64,000 nt of DNA from Archangium violaceum Cb vi76 (lineage in GTDB: Bacteria > Myxococcota > Myxococcia > Myxococcales > Myxococcaceae). A program made the translations under genes and the position numbers. Numbering within the stretch: position 1 is the first letter of the stretch; every line of letters begins with the position of its first letter. This document shows, piece by piece, positions 49,202-58,132 of the stretch. Below the pieces are notes generated by a model. The model was not told the DNA's origin. It worked only from the letters and a program-made list of their open reading frames with translations, and did no database searches. The DNA lies in the NCBI RefSeq assembly GCF_000733295.1, contig NZ_JPMI01000352.1, forward strand, positions 1-64,000, read 5' to 3'.

Positions 49202-50184
49202 GCCGGAGTGCCCCGTCCCTGGTGGAGCTCCTCCGCCAGGCCCGCGAGCGGCGTGCCCCGCTGTGTGAGGACCCACGCACCACGGCCTTCCGGCTCGTCA
49301 ACGGCGAGCCCGATGGTGTGCCCGACGTGACGGTGGACGTCTTCGAGTACCTCCACGTGGTGAGCCTCTACCGTGACTTCACTCCGGACGAGGAGCGGGC
49401 GCTGCTGGAGGCCGTGGAGTCCGCCTGGGCGCCGCGCGGCGTCTACCTGAAGCGCCGGCCGAAGGAGGCGCGCCACCTGGCCAACGTGGCGAAGGAGCAG
49501 CTCGCCCCCGAGCAGGCCGAGCGCGGCGAGCCGGTGGAGTCGCTGGTGGCGCTGGAGAACGGGCTGCGCTTCCTCATCCGTCCGGGGCAGGGGCTGTCGG
49601 TGGGCCTCTACCTGGACATGCGCGACACGCGGGTGTGGCTGGCCGGACAGGTGCGCGGCCTCACCGTCCTCAATCTCTTCTCGTACACGTGTGGCTTCGG
49701 CGTGGCGGCCACCGCGGGTGGGGCGAAGCGCGTCCTCAACGTCGACGCCAGCCGCCGCGTGTTGGACTGGGGCGAGGAGAATGCCCGCCTCAATGGCCAG
49801 CCGGTGGACCGGTACGACTACGTGGCCGGGGATGTCTTCGAGTGGCTGGGCCGCCTGGCGCGCAAGGGGGAGACGTTCGACGTGGTGGTGGCGGATCCAC
49901 CCTCGTTCGCCACCACGCGCACCAGCCGCTTCTCCGCCGCGAGGGACTACGCGCAACTGGCCGAGGCCGCCGCCCGGGTGGTGGCCCCCGGAGGCCGGCT
50001 GGTGGCGTGCTGCAACCTCGCCACGCTGGAGCCGCGCCGCTTCGAGGCCATGGTGACGGAGGGCGTGTCCCGGGCGAAGCGCAGGGGCGGGGGGATGCTG
50101 CCGCTGGGGCCCTCGCCGGTGGATTTCCCCACGTCCCCCTCGCACCCGGCCGCCCTCAAGGTGCGGGTGCTGGAGCTGCCCTGA
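49198..50184 (+). CDS. Class I SAM-dependent rRNA methyltransferase (RlmI-like), 328 aa
   Basis: N-terminal PUA-like half (AFRLVNGEPDGVPDVTVD, YLKRRPKEARHL) and a Rossmann methyltransferase half with VLNLFSYTCGFGVAA (motif I), DASRRVLDWGEENARLN, VVADPPSFATT (motif IV) and LVACCNLATLEP, as in RlmI and related 23S rRNA m5C methyltransferases. The catalytic-type Cys in ACCN is present. The ATG overlaps the amidohydrolase stop. The likely reaction is methylation of a 23S rRNA cytosine. Confidence 0.85.
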   Translation: MSRSAPSLVELLRQARERRAPLCEDPRTTAFRLVNGEPDGVPDVTVDVFEYLHVVSLYRDFTPDEERALLEAVESAWAPRGVYLKRRPKEARHLANVAKEQLAPEQAERGEPVESLVALENGLRFLIRPGQGLSVGLYLDMRDTRVWLAGQVRGLTVLNLFSYTCGFGVAATAGGAKRVLNVDASRRVLDWGEENARLNGQPVDRYDYVAGDVFEWLGRLARKGETFDVVVADPPSFATTRTSRFSAARDYAQLAEAAARVVAPGGRLVACCNLATLEPRRFEAMVTEGVSRAKRRGGGMLPLGPSPVDFPTSPSHPAALKVRVLELP

Positions 50185-50190
50185 CGGCCT

Positions 50191-50742
50191 TCAGGACGCC
50201 GCGAGCCGTTTGAGCAGTGACTCCAGCACGTCGAGATCCAACGGCTTGACGAGGTGGGCATCGAAGCCCGCCTCCTTGGATTGCTGGCGGTCCGAGGCCT
50301 GGCCGTAACCCGTCACGGCCACGAGCCGGATGCCCCGGGATGCGTGCCGCTCGCGGAGCAGGCGCGCCAGCTCGTAGCCGTCCATGACGGGCAGACCGAT
50401 GTCCAGCAGGGCCACCTCGGGCCGGAACGTCTCCGCCATCCGCAGGGCGCTCGGGCCGTCATAGGCCACCTGGGTCTCGCACCCCAGGAGCTCGAGCGAC
50501 TCGGAGAGGATGTCGGCGGCGTCCCGGTTGTCATCGACCACGAGCACGCGGCCGGGCACGGTGTCGCGCTCGGGCGGTGCCGGCTCCTCCTGGACGGAAG
50601 CGGCCACGGTCAGGGCCTCTCCCGCCGGCAGCAGGGGCAGCCGGACCGTGAACTCACTGCCGCGCCCCCGGCCCTCGCTGTGTACCTCCACACTGCCGCC
50701 GTGGAGCGCGACCATGCTCCGGACGATGGCGAGCCCGAGCCG
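50191..50742 (-). pseudogene. C-terminal end of the hybrid kinase after a frameshift (ATPase end and receiver)
   Basis: This frame begins with GLAIVRSMVALHGG, the last box of a HATPase domain that continues the kinase encoded upstream in another frame. It ends with a full receiver domain (VLVVDDNRDAADIL, phospho-acceptor Asp in VALLDIGLPVMDGYE, and VTGYGQ with Lys in HLVKP). The frame change occurs around 50731-50750, where QGG is followed by S-A-R-A in the upstream frame instead of L-G-L-G. A read of GGGGGG then CTCGG-CTCGGG suggests two missing bases. The pieces are one gene broken by a frameshift or a sequencing error. Confidence 0.65.
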
Positions 50743-53700
50743 AGCCCCCCTGGGACCGGTCCAGCGCCTGGCGCTCCTGGACGAAGAGATCGAACACCTG
50801 GGGGAGCGTCTCGGGAGCGATGCCGGTGCCGTTGTCGCGGACCCGGATGACGGCCTCGTGGCCCTCCTGCGTGGCCCTCACGGAGATTTGGCCTCCGGGC
50901 TCGGTGTATTTCGCGGCGTTCGTCAGCAGGTTCGAGAACACCTGGGCGAGCCGTGTCGGATCCGCGTCCAGGGGCAGGCCCTGCCGGGGCACGTCCACCG
51001 TCAACGCGTGCTCGCGCTGTTCGAGCAACGGGCTGGCCTGCTCGAGGGCCTTCGCCACCACCGCGGACAGCTCGAGCTTCTCCCGCTTGAGCTCCACCTT
51101 GCCCCGCGTCACGCGCGACACGTCCAGCAGATCATCCACCAGCCGCACCAGGTGCTTGACCTGACGCTCGATGATGGTGCGCTCCCGCTCCATCTCCGCA
51201 TCACCTCGCAGCTGCATCAACTGCAGTGCCGTCAGGATGGGGGCCAGGGGATTGCGCAGCTCATGGCCGAGCATCGCGAGGAACTCGTCCTTGGCGCGGT
51301 TGGCGGACTCCGCGCCCCTCCGGGCCAGCGCCAGCTCGGTGACCTCGAAGACCACGACCACGATGCCCTCCACCTGGCCCGCCGCGTCGAGCATCGGCTG
51401 GTAGACGAAGTCGAAGAAGCACTCCTCCGGTGTTCCTCCGGGGCCCCGGTTGAGCAGCACGCGCAGGGAGCGGCCGATGTACGGCTCGCCCGACGTGAAC
51501 ACCGTGTCCAGCAGCTCGTAGATGCCCTGGTGGGCCAGCTCCGGAAGCGCCTCGCGAATGGGCTGGCCCTGTATCGGGCGCTTGGAGAGAAGCTGGAGAT
51601 AGCTGGCGTTCGCGAACTCGAACACGTGCCCGGGGCCGCGCAGGATCGCGATTCCCACCGGGGCATGCTGGAAGACGCGGGCGAGCCGCCGGTGGTGTTC
51701 CTCCTCCACGGTGCGCAGCCGGGCCCGCACGAGCTGGGACTCGACACGTGCCATCAGCTCCCGGGCCGAGAACGGCTTCACCAGGTAGTCATTGGCTCCC
51801 GCCCGGAGTCCCTCGACATGGGCTTCCTCGCCAGCGCGCGCCGAGAGGACGATGACGGGCACGTTCCGGGTGCGCTCGTCCTCCCGCAGCTCCTTCAAGA
51901 GGCCGAAGCCATCCAGGCCCGGCATCATCACGTCCGTGAGCACCAGATCCGGCGGCCGGGCGCGCGCGGCCTCGAGCGCGGCCACGCCGTCCGGGGCCGT
52001 CTCCACCCGCCAGCGCTCGGCGAGCAGCCGGCCCACGTACTCGCGCATGTCCGCGTTGTCGTCGGCGAGCAGGATGCGGGCCCCGGCCACGATGTCCATC
52101 ACCGGGTTCACCGGAGCGCTCGAGGGCGAGGGCTCCACGGCGGGCACCTCGGGCGCGCCAGGCAGCCATCGCAGCGCCTCGTTGACGTAGGGGGCCGCGC
52201 CGAGCGCCGTGGACTCCTGCGTGCGGCGGGCGGCCACCCGCTCCCTGGGCAGGTGCGCCGTCCCGGCCGGAATACGGACGGTGAACGTCGTGCCCTGGCC
52301 GGCCGTGCTCGTGGCGGAGATGGTGCCGCCGTGCATGCGCACCAGCTCGTGCACCAGCGCCAGGCCGATGCCGGAGCCCTCGTGCGTGCGCGAACGCGCG
52401 CCCCGCACGCGGTGGAAGCGCTCGAAGAGGTGGGGCAGCTCGCTCTCGGGAATGCCGGTGCCCGTGTCGCGGACCTGGAGCTCGACCCCCTCGCCCGACC
52501 ATCGCTGCGAGACGTGGATGGTGCCCTCGAACGTGAACTTCAGCGCGTTGGAGAGCAGGTTCAGGACGATCTTCTCCCACATGTCCTGATCCACGTGGAG
52601 CGGCGAGGGGAGGGGAGGGCAGTGGACCTCGAACGTGAGCCCCGCGCGCTCGATGGCCGAGCGGAAGGCACTGGCGAGGCCGGCCGTCAGCTCCGCCAGG
52701 TCCACCGGTGCGTACGAGGCCTGGACGCGGCCGGCCTCGAGGCGCGCGAAGTCCAGCAGCGAGTTGACGAGCTTCAGCAACCGGAGCGCGTTGCGGTGGA
52801 CGGTCTCCAGGTTCTCGCCGGTGAGCGCTCGCGAGGGCGAGGCGAGCGCGTCCTCCGTGGGCCCGAGCATCAGCGTCAGGGGGGTGCGGAACTCGTGGCT
52901 GACGTTGCTGAAGAAGGCCGTCTTCGCGCGATCGATCTCCGCCAGCGCCTCGGCGCGCTCGCGCTCCTCCTCGTAGGCGCGCGCGTTGGCGATCGCCGTC
53001 ACCACCTGATCCGCCGTCAGCCGGAAGAGTCCCAGGTAGTGGTCGTCCAGCACGCGGCGGGGGCTGACGCCGGCGACCAGGAAGCCGTACGGGTGGGGCT
53101 GGCCGGGCCGCGACAGGGGGAGGACCACCGCCCGCCTGGAGGGGATTTCCCAGCGGCCTCCCGGCATGGGACCGAAGCGCTCCGAAAGGTCGTCGACGAG
53201 GGCCTCGCGTCCGGTGCGGGCCGCCTCGGCGAATGGCCACCCCGGGGTGTCATGGGCGCTGGCGTCGAAGGGCACCTGGGCGGGCTTGCCCGGGCCCTCG
53301 TAGCGGTCCAGCCCGGTGGTGCTGACGAGCCGGAGCTCCCGGGCGTCCCCGCTCAGCAGATAGAGGAGCGAGAACGGCAGGTCGGCGTCGTTCTCCGCGA
53401 GGATGCCCGAGGCCGTGCGGCAGGCCTGCTCCGCGGACTTGGCCTCGGCGGCCCGCGCGGCCAGATCGCCCAACATCCGCAACTGGCGGTTGTCCCTCAC
53501 CTGCCCGGTCGTCTCCTGCACGGTGACGAGCACGCCGCCCACCTGTCCCCCCTCGGCGGGGACGGGGCTGTACGAGAAGGTATGGTAGGTCTCCTCGGGG
53601 AAGCCGCGCCGGTGGATGAGGAGCAGCATGGACTCGTTCCACGTCGCCGGGGCCCCGTCGAGCACGCTCCGGGCCATGGGGCCGATGACGTCCCAGATCT

Positions 53701-54001
53701 CGCTCCACACCTGGACGGCGGGCGCGCCCAGGGAGGCGGGGTGCTTCTCGCCGAGGATGGGCCGGTAGCCGTCGTTGTAGATTTGAATGAGGTCCGGTCC
53801 CCACCACAGCAGCATGGGGAAGCGGTTGCGGAGCACGACGCCCACCATCGTCTTGAGACTGGTGGGCCATCCGGAAACGGGACCCAGGGGCGTCAGGGAC
53901 CAGTCCACCGAGCGCACCAGCGCACCCAGCTCACCGCCTTCCGCCAGACAGCTTTCCTGGGAGTCGGAGACGCGGGGCGCGGAAGGGTCGGTCTTGGGCA
54001 T
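50654..54001 (-). CDS. Hybrid sensor kinase, main part (PAS-GAF-HK-REC-PAS-HK), frameshifted, 1115 aa
   Basis: Domain order from the ATG at 54001 (MPKTDPSAPRVS): PAS-like (about 20-160), GAF-like (about 190-340), first HisKA with SNVSHEFRTPL and HATPase (DTGTGIPESEL, GSGIGLAL), a receiver (ILLADDNADMREYV with TDVMMPG), PAS, then a second HisKA (AMLGHELRNPL) and HATPase (DNGTGIAPETL), where the frame is lost. There is no transmembrane segment. Intact, it would be a cytoplasmic phosphorelay kinase with receivers in the middle and at the end. The frame lost at about 50745 means the last receiver is not made unless the frameshift is suppressed or is an error. Confidence 0.85.
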   Translation of the reverse strand: MPKTDPSAPRVSDSQESCLAEGGELGALVRSVDWSLTPLGPVSGWPTSLKTMVGVVLRNRFPMLLWWGPDLIQIYNDGYRPILGEKHPASLGAPAVQVWSEIWDVIGPMARSVLDGAPATWNESMLLLIHRRGFPEETYHTFSYSPVPAEGGQVGGVLVTVQETTGQVRDNRQLRMLGDLAARAAEAKSAEQACRTASGILAENDADLPFSLLYLLSGDARELRLVSTTGLDRYEGPGKPAQVPFDASAHDTPGWPFAEAARTGREALVDDLSERFGPMPGGRWEIPSRRAVVLPLSRPGQPHPYGFLVAGVSPRRVLDDHYLGLFRLTADQVVTAIANARAYEEERERAEALAEIDRAKTAFFSNVSHEFRTPLTLMLGPTEDALASPSRALTGENLETVHRNALRLLKLVNSLLDFARLEAGRVQASYAPVDLAELTAGLASAFRSAIERAGLTFEVHCPPLPSPLHVDQDMWEKIVLNLLSNALKFTFEGTIHVSQRWSGEGVELQVRDTGTGIPESELPHLFERFHRVRGARSRTHEGSGIGLALVHELVRMHGGTISATSTAGQGTTFTVRIPAGTAHLPRERVAARRTQESTALGAAPYVNEALRWLPGAPEVPAVEPSPSSAPVNPVMDIVAGARILLADDNADMREYVGRLLAERWRVETAPDGVAALEAARARPPDLVLTDVMMPGLDGFGLLKELREDERTRNVPVIVLSARAGEEAHVEGLRAGANDYLVKPFSARELMARVESQLVRARLRTVEEEHHRRLARVFQHAPVGIAILRGPGHVFEFANASYLQLLSKRPIQGQPIREALPELAHQGIYELLDTVFTSGEPYIGRSLRVLLNRGPGGTPEECFFDFVYQPMLDAAGQVEGIVVVVFEVTELALARRGAESANRAKDEFLAMLGHELRNPLAPILTALQLMQLRGDAEMERERTIIERQVKHLVRLVDDLLDVSRVTRGKVELKREKLELSAVVAKALEQASPLLEQREHALTVDVPRQGLPLDADPTRLAQVFSNLLTNAAKYTEPGGQISVRATQEGHEAVIRVRDNGTGIAPETLPQVFDLFVQERQALDRSQGGSARARHRPEHGRAPRRQCGGTQRGPGARQ

Positions 54002-54151
54002 TCCAGGTCTCGATCGCGAAGGCGGTTCGGGCTTGTAGCGAGGGAGCCGCGATTTCGCCGGGCGCCTCCCTCCCCCTCTCCGAGGCCGCTCGCCGCCCCT
54101 GGGTGCCACCAGCCTGGCGCCTGTCTCCAGGCCGGTGGCTCGGGGTCCTGC

Positions 54152-54484
54152 CTACCTGCCTCGGCTCGGCACCTTGCTGGACAGGTTCGGGAACACCTTG
54201 CGCCATTCCGGGATGTCGTCCTGGGCTGGCGCCGGTGGGTGGCCGCTCTGGGGAGCCTGGGCGCCCCGGGCGGGCGGCGGCGGCGCGGTCTGGGCCTTCG
54301 GGGCCCGGCCGTTCGTCCTGGCGGCCTCCTGGAACTGCGCCCCTCCGACCATGCGCTGGAGCGCACCCGCGGACCGGCCCAGTGTTTCCAGCACCCTCGT
54401 CACGTCCCTCAACTGCGCGGTGCTCTCCCTCAACCTTCGGTCCAGCAGCTCAAAGGGATATGCGCCCCCTTCAGCGTTCTTCAT
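54152..54484 (-). CDS. Small hypothetical protein, 110 aa
   Basis: Unrecognised. The N-terminal 50 residues form an amphipathic helix pattern (LDRRLRESTAQLRDVTRVLETL), and the C-terminal half is Pro/Ala-rich and ends DIPEWRKVFPNLSSKVPSRGR. No signal peptide. The start at 54484 (MKNAEGGAYPF) has an AGGAAG box about 11 bases upstream; a GTG at 54505 is possible. It is upstream of and in the same direction as the hybrid kinase, separated by 150 bases. Confidence 0.55.
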   Translation of the reverse strand: MKNAEGGAYPFELLDRRLRESTAQLRDVTRVLETLGRSAGALQRMVGGAQFQEAARTNGRAPKAQTAPPPPARGAQAPQSGHPPAPAQDDIPEWRKVFPNLSSKVPSRGR

Positions 54485-54672
54485 GAGAATGGTCTTCCTC
54501 TCCACTACGTGATTTCCTCAACGTGCTTGTAAATCCGCGCGGGCGCAATAGTTCCGTGCGTCCAGGAGGGCCGGAGGAAGGGAGTTGCGGCCTCCAGGAC
54601 AGCCGGTACCGGGGTCCGGGCCGCGTTGAGCTTGGCCAGGAGGGCCCCGGGGGAGGTATCGTGGAGCCTCTG

Positions 54673-55857
54673 ATGTCCACCGCCGCCCCCCGCGCCCCCG
54701 TGTCGTTCGGCCAGTACAAGCTCATTGATCGCCTCGCCGTGGGCGGCATGGCGGAGCTGTTTCTCGCGCGGCAGTCCGGCCCGGACGGTTTCGAGAAGCC
54801 CGTCGTCATCAAGCGCATCCGCCCGCACCTGTCGCGGCAGCCGGCCTTCGTGCGCATGTTCCTCAACGAAGCCCGCCTGGCCGCCCAGCTCAACCACCCC
54901 AACATCGTGCAGATCCACGATCTGGGGAAGGTGGGGGACAGCTACTACATCGGCATGGAGTACCTCTTCGGCCGGGACATGCGGCGGGTGGTGCCCAAGG
55001 CCGAGTCGCTGGGGATTCCCTTCCCCATGGTGTACGCGCTGAAGATCGCCTCCTCCGTGTGCGAGGGCCTCCACTACGCGCACCAGAAGGTGGACCTGTA
55101 CGGGGCGCCGCTGAACATCGTCCACCGGGACGTGACCCCGGAGAACATCTTCGTGTGCTTCGACGGCACGGTGAAGGTGCTGGACTTCGGCATCGCCAAG
55201 GCGGCCAACCGGGTGGAGCAGACGCGCGCCGGCGAGCTGCGCGGCAAGCTCAGCTACCTCAGCCCCGAGCAGTGTCTGGGCAAGCCCCTGGACCATCGCA
55301 GCGACATCTTCTCGCTGGGCTCCGTGCTCTACGAGTGGCTCACCGGCTTCAAGCTCTTCACCGGCGAGTCGGATGTGTCCGTCATGCGCAGCATCGTGGA
55401 TGGAAAGGTGTACGCGCCCTCGTACTTCCGCGCGGACATCCCCGAGCCCGTGGAGGCCATCCTCATGAAGGCCCTGGAGCGCGACCGGGACAAGCGCTAC
55501 CCCACGGCCTGGCACTTCCAGCAGGACCTGGATCGCTTCCTCAACACGTACGACTTCACCCCCTCGAGCCTCCACCTCTCCAACTTCCTCAAGCAGCTCT
55601 TCCTGGACGAGCTGGAGGAGGAGCAGAAGCGGTTGAGGCCCCAACAACCGGCCCCGTTCTCGGCGCCGGCGCCCACCACGCAACCGGAGCTGGAGTCCGT
55701 GCTGCCCGTGGAGGAGCCCTCGGGCAGCGAGCGGATTGTCGCGGTGCCCGTGACGGCCGCGCAGCTCGAGTCGCTGGAGGCCATGGCCCGCAAGCACGGT
55801 GTCCCCGTGGGCAAGATGGTGGGGGAGCTCCTCTCGGTCTGGCTCAAGTACCGCTGA
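54673..55857 (+). CDS. Hanks-type Ser/Thr protein kinase, 394 aa
   Basis: A canonical catalytic domain near the N-terminus: Gly-rich loop LAVGGMAEL, VVIKRI for the ATP-anchoring Lys, IVHRDVTPENIF for the catalytic loop, DFGIAK, SPEQ and SDIFSLGSVLYEWL. The C-terminal 100 residues have no transmembrane helix but a Pro-rich linker and a final block (SLEAMARKHGVPVGKMVGELLSVWLKYR). So it is cytoplasmic. GGAG precedes the ATG at 54673. It is followed one base later by truA, so the two are probably co-transcribed. Confidence 0.9.
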   Translation: MSTAAPRAPVSFGQYKLIDRLAVGGMAELFLARQSGPDGFEKPVVIKRIRPHLSRQPAFVRMFLNEARLAAQLNHPNIVQIHDLGKVGDSYYIGMEYLFGRDMRRVVPKAESLGIPFPMVYALKIASSVCEGLHYAHQKVDLYGAPLNIVHRDVTPENIFVCFDGTVKVLDFGIAKAANRVEQTRAGELRGKLSYLSPEQCLGKPLDHRSDIFSLGSVLYEWLTGFKLFTGESDVSVMRSIVDGKVYAPSYFRADIPEPVEAILMKALERDRDKRYPTAWHFQQDLDRFLNTYDFTPSSLHLSNFLKQLFLDELEEEQKRLRPQQPAPFSAPAPTTQPELESVLPVEEPSGSERIVAVPVTAAQLESLEAMARKHGVPVGKMVGELLSVWLKYR

Positions 55858-55858
55858 C

Positions 55859-56653
55859 ATGCCCCGCCTGAAGCTGACCCTCGAATACGATGGCACCCGG
55901 TACGTGGGCTGGCAGGTGCAGCCCAACGGCGTCTCCATCCAATCCCAGCTCGTCCAGGCGCTCGAGAAGCTGCTCGGCGAGCGGGTGGACGTGGTGGTGG
56001 CCGGCCGCACGGACTCGGGGGTGCATGCCACCGGGCAGGTGGTGTGCTTCGACACGCCGCGCGTGCTGCCGCTCAAGGCGTACTGGAAGGGGCTCAACGG
56101 GCTGCTGCCCGAGGACATCGCCGTCGTGCGCGCCGAGGAGGTGGCTCCCGAATTCGATCCGCGCCGCTGGTCCCACGGCAAGCGCTACCGGTACCGGGTG
56201 AGCAACAGGCCCTCGCGCTCGCCGCTGCGCCGCTTCACCCACTGGGAGGTGTTCTCCCCGCTGGACGTGGAGGCGCTGCGGCGGGGCGCCGTGCACCTGC
56301 TGGGCCGGCACGACTACTCGGCGTTCCGGGCCGCGGACTGCCAGGCGGCCCATGCCGTGCGCGAGGTGCGCCGGGTGGACATCCAGGGCACCTCCGGCGA
56401 TGAGCTGTCCGTCACCGTCGAGGGCACGGCCTTCCTCAAGCACATGGTGCGCAACCTGGTGGGGACGCTGGTGGAGGTGGGCAAGGGGCGCCGTCCCGAC
56501 ACCTGGGTGGCCGAGGTCCTCGCCTCGCGAGAGCGCAAGCGGGCGGGTCCCACCGCGCCGGCCCATGGGCTCGTCCTGGAGGAGGTCTTCTATGGGGACG
56601 GCCCGCCTCCTCGCACCCCGGGCGGCACGGCGGACGGCGAGGACGCGGAGTGA
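55859..56653 (+). CDS. truA: tRNA pseudouridine(38-40) synthase TruA, 264 aa
   Basis: It has the family's core: LTLEYDGTRYVGWQVQPNG, GRTDSGVHATGQV with catalytic Asp52, GKRYRYRVSNRPSRSPL and FLKHMVRNLVGTLVEVGKG. The enzyme isomerises uridines at positions 38-40 of tRNA anticodon arms. It starts one base after the kinase stop. Length is normal for the family; a short Gly/Pro-rich tail with EDAE follows the domain. Confidence 0.95.
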   Translation: MPRLKLTLEYDGTRYVGWQVQPNGVSIQSQLVQALEKLLGERVDVVVAGRTDSGVHATGQVVCFDTPRVLPLKAYWKGLNGLLPEDIAVVRAEEVAPEFDPRRWSHGKRYRYRVSNRPSRSPLRRFTHWEVFSPLDVEALRRGAVHLLGRHDYSAFRAADCQAAHAVREVRRVDIQGTSGDELSVTVEGTAFLKHMVRNLVGTLVEVGKGRRPDTWVAEVLASRERKRAGPTAPAHGLVLEEVFYGDGPPPRTPGGTADGEDAE

Positions 56654-56702
56654 GGACTCCGAGTGCGTGCCGGGGCCGGGCTTGGGTTAGGCTGTCGTTC
56701 CC

Positions 56703-57392
56703 GTGAGCACCCAGAAGAAGAGCGTCCTCGAACCGCTGCGCATCCGCATCCGCCGTGTCCAGTTCACGGTGGGGCTCGGATTCCTCGCGTTGGTGATTGG
56801 CACCGCGTTGACGTTGTCGCTCTGGACGCGGCTGTCCGGCCCTGTCGAGGCGCTGCCTTCCTGGCTCATTGAGTTCTTCATCGCCCCGGTGTTGAGGCAC
56901 CTGTGGGCGCTCGCCGTGCTGCCCGTGCTCTGCTACGGCGCCGCCCGGGTCATCGAGCTGAAGCCGTGGGCCACGGCGCTCGGGGCCGCGGCCACGGGCC
57001 TGTTCTTCACGCTCGCCATCGAGTTCACGAGCAACGGCATCGAGGGGTGGCTGGCCTCGGGAGTCGTGTCGCTGTTGTTGGAGCTGGCGGTGGTGGCCGG
57101 GGGCGTGGTGCTCAGCCAGCGGGCGGTGGTCCGGGGCCGGGCCAACGCGAGCAAGCAGGAGACGAAGGCACAGGAGCAGGCGAGCGCGCGCAAGGACGAG
57201 TACGCCGAGTTCCTCCGGGAGGCGGAGCTCGCGGGCGAGAAGATCGCCCAGCGCGAGGCCGCGAAGTCCGAGGGGCAGGGGGCTCCCGTGCAGTCACTGC
57301 CGGTGCCTGAGCAGCCCGCGGCGCCGGCCGCCGCCTCCGAGGAGGGCTCCGAGCAGAAGCCCCCGGGCGAGCCGAAGACCCCCGCCGCCTGA
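56703..57392 (+). CDS. Four-helix membrane protein with charged cytoplasmic tail, 229 aa
   Basis: A GTG start at 56703. Four hydrophobic segments occur at about residues 20-40, 55-80, 88-108 and 114-136, followed by a Lys/Glu/Ala-rich tail with many Pro residues. No family is recognised. It follows truA by 49 bases in the same direction and may be co-transcribed. Confidence 0.65.
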   Translation: MSTQKKSVLEPLRIRIRRVQFTVGLGFLALVIGTALTLSLWTRLSGPVEALPSWLIEFFIAPVLRHLWALAVLPVLCYGAARVIELKPWATALGAAATGLFFTLAIEFTSNGIEGWLASGVVSLLLELAVVAGGVVLSQRAVVRGRANASKQETKAQEQASARKDEYAEFLREAELAGEKIAQREAAKSEGQGAPVQSLPVPEQPAAPAAASEEGSEQKPPGEPKTPAA

Positions 57393-57402
57393 GTGAGCAG
57401 GG

Positions 57403-57753
57403 TCACCCTGGGTCCAGAGCCCAGGTGCCTTCCTCCCACCGTTTCAGTGTCATGATGGCTCCAATGGCGGCGACTCCTCCCTCTTTCGCCGCCGCTTCCA
57501 GGACAGCCTTGGCTTCTGCCGTCCGGTAGCGGAGGAGAAATGCCGCCGCCATGGCTCGAACATCCGTGCGCGGGTGCTTCAACAGCACCGAAAGGGCATC
57601 TCGTCCGGCGTTGCCCTGCGCCCGTAACTCCTGCAGCGCGGCCGTGTAGCGTTTCGCGTGTTTGTTCCCCGTTCTGGCATCGCCTTTTCGAATGGCATCG
57701 GTCTGGGCCGCGACGTTCAGGGCGAACTGCTCGACCAACTTCTCCAACTTCAT
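57403..57753 (-). CDS. DUF2019-family immunity-like protein, tandem copy 2, 116 aa
   Basis: Helical HEAT-like repeats (DALSVLLKHPRTDVRAMAAAFLLRYR, AKAVLEAAAKEGG, LKRWEEGTWALDPG) of the DUF2019 type. The ATG at 57753 (MKLEKLVEQFALNVAAQ) has GGAG at good spacing and gives exactly the length of the neighbouring copy; the GTG at 57765 adds four residues. About 60 per cent of residues match the gene at 57782. Its place behind a SitA toxin indicates an immunity function, with the duplicate possibly covering toxin variants. Confidence 0.75.
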   Translation of the reverse strand: MKLEKLVEQFALNVAAQTDAIRKGDARTGNKHAKRYTAALQELRAQGNAGRDALSVLLKHPRTDVRAMAAAFLLRYRTAEAKAVLEAAAKEGGVAAIGAIMTLKRWEEGTWALDPG

Positions 57754-57781
57754 GGGTTGCTCCACGCTACGTTGCCGAAGG

Positions 57782-58132
57782 CTACCCTGGGTCTAGAGTC
57801 CAGGTGCCTTCTTCCCATCGCTTCAGTGCTTGCTGCGCGCAGAAGGGAATCAATCCTTCGCCCTTCGCTGCCTCCTCTAGAACCGCTTTAGCCTCGGTGG
57901 TCCGATAGCGGAGGAGATGCGCGGCGGCCATAACGCGTATGTCCATGCGTTCATGCTTGAGCAGCACGAGGAGGGCATCACGCCCAGCATCGCCGTGGGC
58001 CAGGAGCTTGTCGACCGCAGCACCATACTTCCTGGCGTGCTTGTTCCCTCTTTTAGGGTCACCCCGCCAGATGGCCTCGGTTTGCGCAGCCACGTTCAGG
58101 GCGAATTGCTCAACCAATTCCTCCAACTTCAT
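57782..58132 (-). CDS. DUF2019-family SitI-type immunity protein, tandem copy 1, 116 aa
   Basis: The same HEAT-like DUF2019 build (KLEELVEQFALNVAAQTEAI, LLKHERMDIRVMAAAHLLRYR, ALKRWEEGTWTLDPG). The ATG overlaps the SitA stop by one base (TAATG), so translation is coupled and the cognate pair is clear. It is expected to bind the HNH toxin domain in the cytoplasm. Confidence 0.85.
   Translation of the reverse strand: MKLEELVEQFALNVAAQTEAIWRGDPKRGNKHARKYGAAVDKLLAHGDAGRDALLVLLKHERMDIRVMAAAHLLRYRTTEAKAVLEEAAKGEGLIPFCAQQALKRWEEGTWTLDPG

Noticed and set aside
50510-54532. 1340-residue open frame on the plus strand
   Set aside because: Exact antisense of the hybrid kinase, low-complexity, no domain.
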